In this document: positions 43,140-52,040 of the stretch, in pieces
Layout: the number at the start of each line of letters is the position of its first letter
Numbering within the stretch: the stretch's first letter is position 1
From: Paenibacillus harenae
Lineage (GTDB): Bacteria; Bacillota; Bacilli; Paenibacillales; Paenibacillaceae
DNA: 64,000 nucleotides
Reading direction: 5' to 3'
NCBI RefSeq assembly: GCF_030812415.1
Contig: NZ_JAUSST010000007.1
Location: 310,001-374,000, forward strand
Position numbers and translations under genes: made by a program
The notes under the pieces: model-generated
What the model was told of the DNA's origin: nothing
Databases searched by the model: none
The model's input: only the letters and a program-made list of their open reading frames with translations

Positions 43140-44288
43140 ATGCATCAATTGCGGCGCGGAGACTCTGAAAAAGCTGATATGGAAGCCAAAGTATCCTACC
43201 TTGAACTTTTCTTTGACTTGGTATTTGTTTTCACCATTACTCAGGTAGCCCATTTAGTGATCGATGCACACTCCTTATTGGATGTGTTTAAAGCTATATT
43301 GGTTCTGACCGTAATTTGGTGGATGTATGGAGGATATGCTTGGCTGGCAAATAATATCGGAACAGACCGATTTATTTATAGGATGCTGATGTTTTGCGGT
43401 ATGGCCGGCTTTCTTATTATGGCCATTAGTATTCCATCTATTTTCAGGGCGGGTGGCGCTCCGTTCGGCATCGCTTTTCTACTTGTTACGATCATTCATA
43501 TTCTTCTATTCAAACATTCACCTCATGTAACATCGATCAAAGCAATTACACACTTAGCTCCTTTTAACTTTTCAGCAGCTCTTTTGGTTCTTGCCTCCGG
43601 AATATTGAATACCTGGTATACATGGAGCTGGTGGTTGATGGTTGCAGCTGTTTTGGTTATTCTGAACGCTTCGTTTAAAAATCAAGGCGATAATTTTGTT
43701 ATTAACACTCGGCATTTTGTTGAAAGGCACAGCTTGATTGTGCTCATTGCGTTAGGAGAAACCATTTTGTCCATAGGGTTAGGTTCCAGCCATTTCATAA
43801 TCAAATTCACTTTATTTGTGTCTATAATTTTGAGTTTGGCCATCGTCATCACTTTATGGTGGAGTTATTTTCACATGGATACGATACTGGCTGAAGATTA
43901 TATGTTGCAGGCATCGCTTGAGAAACGCGCTCGTTTGGCTATGCTGGCTTATTGGCATACTCATTTAATTATGATATCTGGCATTGTCATCTCTGCTTCA
44001 GGTATCGAAGTAGCCATTAAACACCTTAACGACGAATCGGTACACTCTTTTTCATGGTACTTAAATGGCGGCATTGCCTTATACCTTGTCGGGAGCGCCA
44101 TATTCAGAAGATTGGTTCACATTGGACCAGTTGGAACGAGACTTGGAGCAGCCGCTCTATCTTTATTCATTCTTTTGTTCAACGCCTTCAGTTGGATGGG
44201 AACTTTACTAATGATGACAATTCAGATTTTAGTGTTAGCAGGAATGATTGTAATCGAACAACACAAGTATAAAAAATTTTCTAATTAA
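43140..44288 (+). CDS. ltrA: Low temperature requirement protein A (LtrA) family
   Basis: 382 residues with about ten membrane helices. The family hallmark VSYLELFFDLVFVFTITQVAHL lies at about 18-39, and VERHSLIVLIALGETILSIG at about 197-216. LtrA was named for cold-growth defects in Listeria; its biochemical role is not established. ATG 43140 with GGTGGTGA upstream. The atypical response regulator gene begins 30 bases after the stop and may be co-transcribed. Confidence 0.9.
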   Translation: MHQLRRGDSEKADMEAKVSYLELFFDLVFVFTITQVAHLVIDAHSLLDVFKAILVLTVIWWMYGGYAWLANNIGTDRFIYRMLMFCGMAGFLIMAISIPSIFRAGGAPFGIAFLLVTIIHILLFKHSPHVTSIKAITHLAPFNFSAALLVLASGILNTWYTWSWWLMVAAVLVILNASFKNQGDNFVINTRHFVERHSLIVLIALGETILSIGLGSSHFIIKFTLFVSIILSLAIVITLWWSYFHMDTILAEDYMLQASLEKRARLAMLAYWHTHLIMISGIVISASGIEVAIKHLNDESVHSFSWYLNGGIALYLVGSAIFRRLVHIGPVGTRLGAAALSLFILLFNAFSWMGTLLMMTIQILVLAGMIVIEQHKYKKFSN

Positions 44289-44318
44289 ATCCTCAGATTG
44301 GAGCAGGGCAGACAACTC

Positions 44319-45014
44319 ATGAAGGTTTTGATCATTGAAAATGATGTCGTCTTTGCCGATATGGTTCGAATGTATCTTGCCGAAGAAGACTTTACTGTAC
44401 AAACCGCTTTTATGGCTCAGGACGGACTCATGTCATTTCATTCCTTTGCACCGGATGTTGTATTGCTCGCCCTCTCGCTTCCGGATGTGGACGGGATTAC
44501 GTTGTGTAAAACTTTGCGACAGCAAGTGCAAACACCTATTATAGTTGTTTCTATCAATTCCAGAGCAAGTGAAATAATCAAGGCTTTTACTGCAGGGGCT
44601 GACGATTTCTTATCGAGACCCTTTGGTATGCAGGAATTGAAAGCAAGAATCATGATAGCGATCCGCAAATCAATGCAACCACCTTCTACGGAAAACGGTC
44701 CGGAAATTCCAGCAACTGAACATTTTCCGCAATTGCAATTGGACCCGGTTCGCCGGTCTATCTCGGTCAATGGTGATATGGTTCAGACAACATTTTCAGA
44801 ATTCGAACTCTTGAAGGTTTTTTATCACCATCCATATCGAGTATTCACACGCGATGAATTAATTACGATCATTCGAGGCATTGATTACCATGTTAATGAA
44901 CGTTCCATCGACGTTCATATTGCGAATCTACGGAAGAAGATCGAGAGAGACCCCAAAAAGCCGAAATATATCCAAACGGTATGGGGTCTAGGCTATCGAT
45001 TTGCAAAACCTTAA
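44319..45014 (+). CDS. OmpR-type regulator with an inactive receiver
   Basis: 231 residues: receiver-like domain (1-115) and a complete winged-helix Trans_reg_C domain (about 135-230: TFSEFELLKVFYHHPYRVFTRDELI, then VNERSIDVHIANLRKKIERD and VWGLGYRF). The phospho-acceptor Asp is replaced by Ala51 (VVLLALSLPDVDG), the conserved Thr by Ser78, and the switch Lys by Arg100 (LSRPF). It cannot be phosphorylated in the usual way and has no kinase gene nearby. ATG 44319 is chosen; TTG 44298 is possible. Confidence 0.88.
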   Translation: MKVLIIENDVVFADMVRMYLAEEDFTVQTAFMAQDGLMSFHSFAPDVVLLALSLPDVDGITLCKTLRQQVQTPIIVVSINSRASEIIKAFTAGADDFLSRPFGMQELKARIMIAIRKSMQPPSTENGPEIPATEHFPQLQLDPVRRSISVNGDMVQTTFSEFELLKVFYHHPYRVFTRDELITIIRGIDYHVNERSIDVHIANLRKKIERDPKKPKYIQTVWGLGYRFAKP

Positions 45015-45231
45015 ATTGTGTCAATTACAACTTAAAATTGCCCACCAATCCTTGCAAAACTCCGCCATTAAAGTCCGATGATGATATTTCTTGCATGGAT
45101 TCCAACGCGTTCTTCCGGGACGTTCCAATTAAATACGAATTGGAAAGCAAGAGTGCTCGAATCGAAATTCTCCGACTAACACTTTACTCGGCTCTTAAGT
45201 GGGAGAGGTGGGAAAGTTTGAAATATGGGAA

Positions 45232-45261
45232 GAACGGATAGTCCGTGATTGCCATCCGTTC
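45232..45261. terminator. Weak hairpin between convergent genes
   Basis: GAACGGAT/ATCCGTTC with a 14-base loop, between the OmpR-type gene and AraC copy 2. No T-run on either strand, so a terminator role is only suggested by position. Confidence 0.3.
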
Positions 45262-45283
45262 CGTCTTCGTCAAAAGATTTGAA

Positions 45284-46201
45284 TCAGAATTTAAGGGGAG
45301 CCCCATGATTGGGCTTTTGCAGGGGTTGCTTGCATGTGGATGGAGCCACACCAAACCTCTCTTTAAATACCTTGGAAAAATGAGCCACACTCTCGAATCC
45401 TGTCGAAAAACAAACATCCGTAACGGATAAAGAGGTGCTAAGCAGCATTTCTTTCGCGATATCCAACCGGCGATTACGGATCCAGCGTACAGGTGATGTT
45501 GTATTATAGATCGCTTGGAAATCTCGTTTAAAAGCTGATAAACTTCTGCCTGATAAGTAAGCAAGATCATTTAGCGAGACAGGGTTGGTTAAATTCTGCT
45601 CCACCACCTCCGTTATGCTCTTCCTCTTTGAATGCTTAAGCTGTAAAAACTGGAATATAAACTGTTCGTCAGCATCCGCAACATCAAACAATAATTCCAA
45701 CAATTTCACTTTAATTAATCCATCCCTAATGTTATCGGGTTCCTTGAAATACGGTTTCAGTGAATAGATATAATTAATTAATCGTTCATTGACCGCTTTG
45801 ACAGATACCGGTACTAACGCTGATGGATAGTTACTTTCGAGATATGCCATTTTGATAAATCCGGTGAGTAGCTCTTCTTTAAGAAAGAACATCATATAGT
45901 CCAAAACATAGTCAGATCCTTCTTCTCCCGATTTCTCATATTCAACCATGATCGATTTCTGCAGCAGAACCATTTCATTCTTCCGTATGATATATTCCTG
46001 ACTGCCGAATCTTACCGTATAGGTTCCCTCTAGTACAAACAAAAGCAGATGATCCTCCAAAAACATGGTTCCCTTTAAACCTTTTGTAAAGGTACAAGAC
46101 TCTACGACTGTAAGTCCTTTCATCTTCAAGATCCCCTGATTAAGCGGTTCTCTGGCTAGACCGTGAGGAATCTTTATTACTTTTTCGGCTCGCAAAAACA
46201 A
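45284..46201 (-). CDS. AraC family transcriptional regulator (copy 2)
   Basis: 305 residues, paralogue of the 41676 product: MFLEDHLLLFVLEGTYTVRFG, KNEMVLLQKSIMVEYEKSGE, LKPYFKEPDNI and VTDVCFSTGFESVAHFSKVFKERFG are shared nearly word for word. It has an N-terminal cupin-like domain and a C-terminal double helix-turn-helix. TTG 46201 is the start: it lies 8 bases after AAGGAGGA and aligns with the start of the paralogue; the upstream in-frame TTG precedes that site. It may regulate the SDR/NAD(P)H oxidoreductase pair on the same strand. Confidence 0.9.
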   Translation of the reverse strand: MFLRAEKVIKIPHGLAREPLNQGILKMKGLTVVESCTFTKGLKGTMFLEDHLLLFVLEGTYTVRFGSQEYIIRKNEMVLLQKSIMVEYEKSGEEGSDYVLDYMMFFLKEELLTGFIKMAYLESNYPSALVPVSVKAVNERLINYIYSLKPYFKEPDNIRDGLIKVKLLELLFDVADADEQFIFQFLQLKHSKRKSITEVVEQNLTNPVSLNDLAYLSGRSLSAFKRDFQAIYNTTSPVRWIRNRRLDIAKEMLLSTSLSVTDVCFSTGFESVAHFSKVFKERFGVAPSTCKQPLQKPNHGAPLKF

Positions 46202-46412
46202 CTGTATTTCCTCCTTATTGTTCAACTGCTAGGAACGGATCCATGGTAACAAGGACCATACTTACGAGTAGTATGATCCTACCGCCTCCGCATTTATAAA
46301 ATTCCACTCGTTAAGAAAATTTTCAGATGGAAAATCTAACTCTTGTGAGTTCTTCACTCAATGATCAGAGTCGCTTGGCAGCCAGCTCGTCTGCGGCCCA
46401 CGGGCATACCCC

Positions 46413-46588
46413 GATTACCCTTGGTTGCTTACAGCAAGCACACCGGACAATTTGAAAGAAATACAAACAGTCATAACAAATGTGACCAGGATGATCATAT
46501 GAATAAAGACCTATTGAATCGATTCCAGGCGAAAAGCAGAATGAAGGTAACAAACTTAAGCGCCATCCACAGGTGAAGTTGCCCGGCG
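46413..46588 (-). pseudogene. Possible frameshifted remnant of a small membrane protein gene
   Basis: The minus strand reads QLHLWMALKFVTFILLFAWN, then after one frame change IILVTFVMTVCISFKLSGV and a stop at 46413. Two hydrophobic helices typical of a small bacillar membrane protein are recognisable, but no family. Apart from this, 46202-46600 holds no gene; the promoter of AraC copy 2 lies near 46210-46330. Confidence 0.3.
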
Positions 46589-46600
46589 TATAACGATCGG

Positions 46601-46640
46601 AATTGAAAAACCGGAGTGCGAGCGCCCCCCGGTTCAATTG
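46601..46640 (-). terminator. Terminator of the SDR/oxidoreductase operon
   Basis: AACCGG/CCGGTT around a 14-base centre with flanking AATTGAA/TTCAATT pairing; on the minus strand TTTTT follows the inner stem. Located just past the stop at 46660. Confidence 0.7.
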
Positions 46641-46659
46641 AATGTATTCGATTTAGAAA

Positions 46660-47505
46660 TTAGACATCATCATGATCTGTACCTGTAATAACGTCATGCC
46701 ATGCCTGTATATCTTTTTCAAAATTAGCCGTCTTTTCCCGGTATCTTTGCAGCGAATCCTTTCCAAGCGGCAAGTGTACCGGCGGCTTCTCCGCGTTTGC
46801 AACCTGTACGATTGCCTTGGCCAACTTGACGGGATCGCCCGGTTGTTTCTTATTTGCTTGGGTAGCAAATTTTCTCATTTCTCCTACCGTTTCCGCATAA
46901 TCCGGAATGATGTTACCTGACCGCGTTAGCGACGCAGCATCCAGAAATTCCGTACGGAAGAAGCCCGGGGCTACCACGGTCGCATGAATCCCAAGCGGAG
47001 CCAATTCCAATGCAAGTGACTCCGTCAATCCTTCAACAGCGAACTTCGTTGCACCATACACGCCCCATCCGATATAACCGCTCAATCCGCCAACTGACGA
47101 GATATTGATGATATGTCCAGAACGTCTTTGACGCATATGGGGCAGGACCGCCCGGGTCACATTCAACAAGCCAAAAACGTTGGTTTCGAAGTTTTTCGTC
47201 ACCTCTTCAGCAGTGGCTTCTTCAACGGCACTCAACAACCCAAACCCTGCATTATTGACAAGGACATCAATTTTGCCGAATTTCTGCACGGCTTGATTCG
47301 CAGTCGCTATCGCCTGTTGTTCATCGTTAATATCCAGAAGAACAACTTGAAGATTCTGCGGATTTCCTAATTTATCAGCTAAAGACTCCGCCGAACTCCG
47401 GACCGTTGCAACAACATTATCCCCGGTTTCCAACACAGCCTTCAGGATTTCAAAACCAATGCCTCTTGCTGCCCCGGTGATAAACCAAACTTTTTGATTT
47501 GTCAT
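46660..47505 (-). CDS. SDR family oxidoreductase
   Basis: 281 residues: TGAARGIGFEI (nucleotide site), NNAGFG, INISSVGG with catalytic Ser and YGATK with catalytic Tyr/Lys. The long C-terminal part (RKFATQANKKQPGDPVKLAKAIVQVANAEKPPVHLPLG) is typical of the oxidoreductase/YusZ-like SDR group. The start is ATG 47505 with GAAGGAAG upstream; a longer form from 47523 has no ribosome site. It lies 22 bases after the NAD(P)H oxidoreductase gene and is co-transcribed with it. Confidence 0.9.
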   Translation of the reverse strand: MTNQKVWFITGAARGIGFEILKAVLETGDNVVATVRSSAESLADKLGNPQNLQVVLLDINDEQQAIATANQAVQKFGKIDVLVNNAGFGLLSAVEEATAEEVTKNFETNVFGLLNVTRAVLPHMRQRRSGHIINISSVGGLSGYIGWGVYGATKFAVEGLTESLALELAPLGIHATVVAPGFFRTEFLDAASLTRSGNIIPDYAETVGEMRKFATQANKKQPGDPVKLAKAIVQVANAEKPPVHLPLGKDSLQRYREKTANFEKDIQAWHDVITGTDHDDV

Positions 47506-47527
47506 ATTGCTTCCTTCTTCCATTGTT

Positions 47528-48091
47528 TTATTTTTGCAGTACGTTATCTGCTTGGAACCTCATAATCTCATCAGTAAGCAGATATTCTGCATATTGCCGA
47601 GAGTTCGATATTAATTCTTCCTCGCTTTTATCATCGGTATCAAAGATCGTGAAAGGCCTCAAGAAGTCGGTTTCGATTAAATTACTCGTAGCATGGAAAG
47701 GGCTAAGGAGCTCATGAATCGTATAAAGATCACCGCCTCCAGGCCGATAATCAATTTCCGAGCCACCTATAGAAATTGCCAACCCAAGTTCCTTCCCTCG
47801 CAGCTTTCCACCTTTCGATGTATAGCCCCAACCGTAAGTCAGGACATCATCCAACCACTTCTTGAGAAGCGGAGGTGAACTATACCAATAAAACGGAAAC
47901 TGGAAAATGATCCGATCATGCTTTTCCGCAAGTTCTTGTTCTGTTTGAACATCAATCCGCCAATCTGGATAGGATGCATATAAATCATGCACGGTAATCT
48001 GATCCGGATACTTCTTTACTTCCTCAATCCAAGCCTTGTTCACTCGAGATTTGCCCATATTAGGATGAGCGACTAGTACCAACGTCTTCAC
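47528..48091 (-). CDS. Flavodoxin-like NAD(P)H oxidoreductase (YwrO/KefF type)
   Basis: 187 residues of the Flavodoxin_2 family: VLVAHPNMGKSRVNKAW (FMN phosphate loop), DRIIFQFPFYWYSSPPLLKKWLDDVLTYGWGY (the FPFYWYS...LKxWxD signature) and LGLAISIGG. Such FMN enzymes reduce quinones or act as ancillary proteins for K+ efflux systems. First gene of a two-gene operon with the SDR. Ribosome site GGAGG precedes ATG 48091. Confidence 0.92.
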   Translation of the reverse strand: MKTLVLVAHPNMGKSRVNKAWIEEVKKYPDQITVHDLYASYPDWRIDVQTEQELAEKHDRIIFQFPFYWYSSPPLLKKWLDDVLTYGWGYTSKGGKLRGKELGLAISIGGSEIDYRPGGGDLYTIHELLSPFHATSNLIETDFLRPFTIFDTDDKSEEELISNSRQYAEYLLTDEIMRFQADNVLQK

Positions 48092-48792
48092 GATTACCCC
48101 CTCCTATTCTCTGGTTACTTCTTCAGTATTTGCCTTGTACATATTGTTTATGAATTCCGGATGATGTATTGACTTTAACGTATATTTGGGCTTTTCGCTT
48201 TTCTGTAAGGTCCGATATATTTGTTCATTTAGCTCATGTCCGTTTTAGAAAAGAAAAATGCACCCGCTAGAATTCCATTGGATAAACCAGGGTGGTTATT
48301 CCAATGTCCATTCTAGGGGTCCACATATGACAACGCTTGCAAATGATACGGATCTCCACTGTAAGCGCTTTTTCTTTGATAAATCTCCGTACAATAAAAA
48401 GAAGCAGAACCTTGCGGTCCTCCCCATCGATCGAAATTCATTGATATTCACATTTAAAGTTTGAGAATTCAGAGGTTATAAATATAAACGTCCAGCCCGT
48501 GCGATCGCGGCTCGAGGTCGGACCTGCGTCTGATTGCTTAAACTTCATAGTAAGAGCGCCTCCTTGATGTGTTGTCGACAAACCCATCATACCGAGGCGC
48601 TCCTTATTCCATTTTTTACATAATGTCATCAATCTTTCGGACACAGTTTGATGAGCTGTGTCGATGACGTCGCTCCAAGCTGCACACTGTCTAACCGAAG
48701 CCATTGTCGGTATGGAACTTTCCGGTCACTACTGGCTTAACGTTCCAATACATTCACCTTCCAATCAGAATTGAATCAATGTCGTAAGCGAG
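48092..48792. other. 700-bp region without an intact gene; possible broken gene start
   Basis: On the minus strand an AAGGAGG site is followed by ATG 48548 and MKFKQSDAGPTSSRDRTGW, which ends at 48438 without a recognisable fold; it could be the 5' stub of a lost gene, perhaps a transposase. GAGCGCCTC (48554-48562) and GAGGCGCTC (48594-48602) form a 9-bp stem around the palindrome TTGTCGACAA. The promoter of the 48091 gene must lie at the left side. Confidence 0.35.
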
Positions 48793-50592
48793 TTAGCTCT
48801 TATAATAATAGTTCGGAATGACTTCCCACCGTTTCCTCAGCTCATGCGCCGCTAATTTCGGCTTGCGGTCACGCGTAAATATCCCTTTTTTGTTCCCTTG
48901 AACGCGAAAGATGCCTTGACTGGTGCTGAAATCGGCAAAGTTCCATACATGTTCGCCGACAAAGTTGCTGCACTCGTCGAATACCTCATGATTCGCCTGT
49001 AAAAATTCGGACTGAAATTCCTCGGTAAACATGACGGGATCAACATCGTGGAAGCCTGCGATCGTATCCGCGCCATATTCCGTCATGATGATTGGTTTCT
49101 CTGGACAGCGTTGCCGCCACCCTTCGAACTCCTGGCGGAGTCTCGATTTCGCGATCTCCCATTCCCCGCCTTCGACGTACCAGCCGTAATACCGATTCAA
49201 GCAGAGAACGTCAACCAGATCCGATACCTTACAATGCTCCGGGCTCCCTTCTTGAAGCGTTACCACGGTGACGGGGCGTCCTTGCGGATCGCATTCCTTC
49301 GCATATCGGAGCAACGGCTCGAAGTACTCGCGCGCTCCTTCCTCAGAAGTTGCAGGCTCGTTGGCGATAGACCACATGACAACGCATGCATGGTTCTTGT
49401 CTCGTGCAATTAGTTCGCGAATTGCTTCCCGGTGCGCTTCATGGGTTCTCAGCTCTTTCCACGTGTCCCGTCTCTTCCCACCCGATAGAGTTGGAATAAA
49501 ATTCAAGTGCAGACCGACGGCCGCCACCTCGTCGATAACTACGAATCCTTCCTTGTCGGCCAGTCTCATGATTTCTTCCGAGTATGGATAATGGGACGTA
49601 CGGAACGAATTGGCGCCAATCCACTTCATCAATCGAAAATCCATAACATTCGCCGCCTCGTTGATGCCGCGTCCATGAATCGGCGAATCTTCGTGTTTGC
49701 CGAAGCCTTTGAAGTAGAACGGTTTGCCGTTGATTAGGAACTTGCCGCCAGTCACTTCCACAGTCCGGATGCCAAAGGGTTGATCATACTCGTCGATGAT
49801 CTCTCCGCCTTGAACCAGCTCGACCTTTAAAGTATACAAATAAGCATTCATAGGCTCCCAAAGCTTAGCCTCCGCCAGCAAGAAACTCCCTTGCATCCCT
49901 TCTCTCTGGGCAACGACGGCTCCCGCTTCATCCAGGATGTTGACACGCACGTCGGACTCGCCGACGATGTCAACCTTGTAGCTCACTTCCGCGGAGCCGT
50001 CATCCTTGACGCTCGATATAATCTGTACATCTTGTGTATAGCTCCAAGGCGTCGTGTAGATCTTCACTGGACGATGAAGCCCCGCATAGTTAAAGAAATC
50101 GAAATTGGGATTATTCCGAGCGACTTTGCCCAAACCTTCAATCTCGCGCTCCACGAAATGTCCCACGGGCAGAGTCGATTCATCCAAAATATTATTGACG
50201 GCAACTGTCAGCCTATTTTTATGCGGTAGCAGATGGCCGTTCAGTTCCACTTCGAACGGTGTAAAACCGCCCGTATGCTCCACCGCCAACGTTCCGTTGA
50301 CATACACCTTCGCTTCATGGGTTGCCGAGCTGAACCGAAGAACGATTCGCTGCGAGGTAAGCGCCTTCGGAATTATAATTTCCCTTTCGTACCAAACCCA
50401 ACCTACATGATTTCGAATTTCGGCGTTCACGCCGACATCGTTGTATGAAGATGGAACAGCCATCGCAATCGCGCCGCTTAGCGGCTGCAGCTGCCATCCT
50501 TCCTGTAATCCGATCCCGGGATCGATTTTAAAATTCCAAATGCCGGACAAATCGATAACGCAGCGAGAAGACGTATTGATGGGGTATAACAT
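48793..50592 (-). CDS. uidA: Beta-glucuronidase (GH2)
   Basis: 599 residues, close to E. coli GUS length, no signal peptide. N-terminal sugar-binding domain ([11 protein letters not shown]), immunoglobulin-like domain and TIM barrel. Acid/base Glu412 sits in SIANEPAT and the nucleophile Glu505 in MTEYGADT. The Asn-x-Lys motif that binds the glucuronate carboxylate is present (GNKKG, about 567), separating it from beta-galactosidases. It releases glucuronic acid from imported oligosaccharides. Start ATG 50592, GAGGAG upstream. Last gene of the third importer operon. Confidence 0.93.
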   Translation of the reverse strand: MLYPINTSSRCVIDLSGIWNFKIDPGIGLQEGWQLQPLSGAIAMAVPSSYNDVGVNAEIRNHVGWVWYEREIIIPKALTSQRIVLRFSSATHEAKVYVNGTLAVEHTGGFTPFEVELNGHLLPHKNRLTVAVNNILDESTLPVGHFVEREIEGLGKVARNNPNFDFFNYAGLHRPVKIYTTPWSYTQDVQIISSVKDDGSAEVSYKVDIVGESDVRVNILDEAGAVVAQREGMQGSFLLAEAKLWEPMNAYLYTLKVELVQGGEIIDEYDQPFGIRTVEVTGGKFLINGKPFYFKGFGKHEDSPIHGRGINEAANVMDFRLMKWIGANSFRTSHYPYSEEIMRLADKEGFVVIDEVAAVGLHLNFIPTLSGGKRRDTWKELRTHEAHREAIRELIARDKNHACVVMWSIANEPATSEEGAREYFEPLLRYAKECDPQGRPVTVVTLQEGSPEHCKVSDLVDVLCLNRYYGWYVEGGEWEIAKSRLRQEFEGWRQRCPEKPIIMTEYGADTIAGFHDVDPVMFTEEFQSEFLQANHEVFDECSNFVGEHVWNFADFSTSQGIFRVQGNKKGIFTRDRKPKLAAHELRKRWEVIPNYYYKS

Positions 50593-50621
50593 CCTTATCA
50601 CTCCTCATCATGAATAATAGA

Positions 50622-50653
50622 TGTACAGCGCGAATACCCACCCGCGCTGTACA
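50622..50653 (-). repeat. Intercistronic hairpin between binding-protein gene and uidA
   Basis: Perfect 11-bp stem TGTACAGCGCG/CGCGCTGTACA with a 10-base loop, 8 bases after the binding-protein stop. The minus-strand tail TCTATTATTC is only partly T-rich, so it may attenuate or stabilise rather than terminate. Confidence 0.7.
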
Positions 50654-50660
50654 AAACCTT

Positions 50661-52013
50661 TTACTGCTTGGAATCAATAATTTTTTGAACCTTTTCTTGC
50701 GTGTTGCGAATCGTCGTATCAATGTCGCCGCCGGATAACATCAGATTATCGAACTCCTCCAAGAACACCTTTTCTAACTCCGCATGGTACGGAACAGCGA
50801 CAGCAGCGGTGGTCTGCTTCGTGTTTTCGAGAACGTACATCAAGGACTCCTTATCGATCATTTCAGGCGTTTTCGTGCCTGCAATGATGTTGTCTACAAC
50901 TTCACTCAGATCGGTTTTTTTCCACGAAGGGAAGTTCTTGCCTTGCAAGACGATCCCTTCCGTTGTGAACCAGCGGATAAAGGTGTAAGCTGCTTCTTTA
51001 TGCTTGGATTTGCTGTATATGCCAAACACATCGCCGCCGACGTTGGCAGAGATCGGATCCCCTTCGTTCATCGTCGGGAATGGAGCGAACACGGTTTTGA
51101 ATGTTGCAGGTACTTGCTCCGTTCCCCCTGCTTCCGGCACCAAGAACGATGCCATCGGAATCATGCTCGTATCTTGGTTAAAGTATTGTGGACGGTAATT
51201 CAACTTTTGGCTCACAATTTCCGAGTAAGGCGTCGCCGATCCTTCTTGTTCTCCTTGCAGACGAATCTCCAGCGACTTCCTTATAGCAGGAGTATCGATA
51301 TTTGCTTTCAAGCCATCGTCCGTCGTGAGATTCGCTCCGGTGGAGGATTGCCCCATATTCTGAATGAAATAACCGAACTGAATCCAGCTGTGGAAGTAGG
51401 TGCCGTATTGCGTTTTGCCGTTTGCCGTCGTCGTCATCGCCTTGGCATACTCCATATACTGGTCCCAGGTCCATTCCTTCGGAAGCTCCAGTCCCGCTTC
51501 CTGGAGACGATTCTCGTTGATGAATACCATCGGCGTAGAAAGCTTGCCTGGCAAACCATATGTCACATCTTCAATGCGTGTGTCCGCGGAGTACTCGTCC
51601 GCCAGAGAGACGCCATCCTTCTCTAAATACGTATCGATTGGCTCTAACAAACCGAGCTCGGCGCGCTGACTGAGAAAGGCCATGTTACTAAACATAAGAA
51701 CATCCAAGTCATCGCCAGAAGCCGCGGCCAAATCCAGTTTTTTATAATATTCGTTCGAGTTGTTGTCTTCCGCGGAGTGGAACTCCACTTTGATATCGGG
51801 ATGTTTCTTCTCGAACTCCTGGATTACGAGATCCCAATTATCGGCTTTCTTCGGATACCAAGTATGCAATTTAATCGTGACTGCCCCGTCTGAAGATCCA
51901 TTGCCTACCGTCTCCTCTGCAGGACTATTGCCGCCTGTCCCAGAGCATGCTGTTGTTGCTAGCGCTACCAAAGCTGAAACGACAAGCGCCTGATTCCATT
52001 TCTTCTTCAACAT
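50661..52013 (-). CDS. Sugar-binding lipoprotein of ABC importer (family 1)
   Basis: 450 residues with lipoprotein signal (ATTAC, Cys about 23) and a MalE-like fold: VTIKLHTWYPKKADNWDLVI, EFEKKHPDIKVEFHS, DVLMFSNMAFL, NVGGDVFGIYSKSKHKEAAYTFIRWF. It binds the sugar for the permeases at 52885 and 52041. Next to uidA, so glucuronic-acid-containing oligosaccharides are the likely ligand. ATG 52013 follows a strong GGGGGA site. Confidence 0.92.
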   Translation of the reverse strand: MLKKKWNQALVVSALVALATTACSGTGGNSPAEETVGNGSSDGAVTIKLHTWYPKKADNWDLVIQEFEKKHPDIKVEFHSAEDNNSNEYYKKLDLAAASGDDLDVLMFSNMAFLSQRAELGLLEPIDTYLEKDGVSLADEYSADTRIEDVTYGLPGKLSTPMVFINENRLQEAGLELPKEWTWDQYMEYAKAMTTTANGKTQYGTYFHSWIQFGYFIQNMGQSSTGANLTTDDGLKANIDTPAIRKSLEIRLQGEQEGSATPYSEIVSQKLNYRPQYFNQDTSMIPMASFLVPEAGGTEQVPATFKTVFAPFPTMNEGDPISANVGGDVFGIYSKSKHKEAAYTFIRWFTTEGIVLQGKNFPSWKKTDLSEVVDNIIAGTKTPEMIDKESLMYVLENTKQTTAAVAVPYHAELEKVFLEEFDNLMLSGGDIDTTIRNTQEKVQKIIDSKQ

Positions 52014-52040
52014 AGAAATTCCCCCTTGAACAATAGTTAT

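Noticed and set aside
45069-45077. A lone CATTAAAGT matching the core of the putative transposon-end repeat, in the orientation expected for a left end
   Set aside because: No terminal TGT at the right distance and no neighbouring copies at about 20-bp spacing; a 9-mer match like this is expected by chance.
48359-48373. cre-like sequence TGTAAGCGCTTTTT
   Set aside because: Mismatches at consensus ends and no gene start in the right position downstream.
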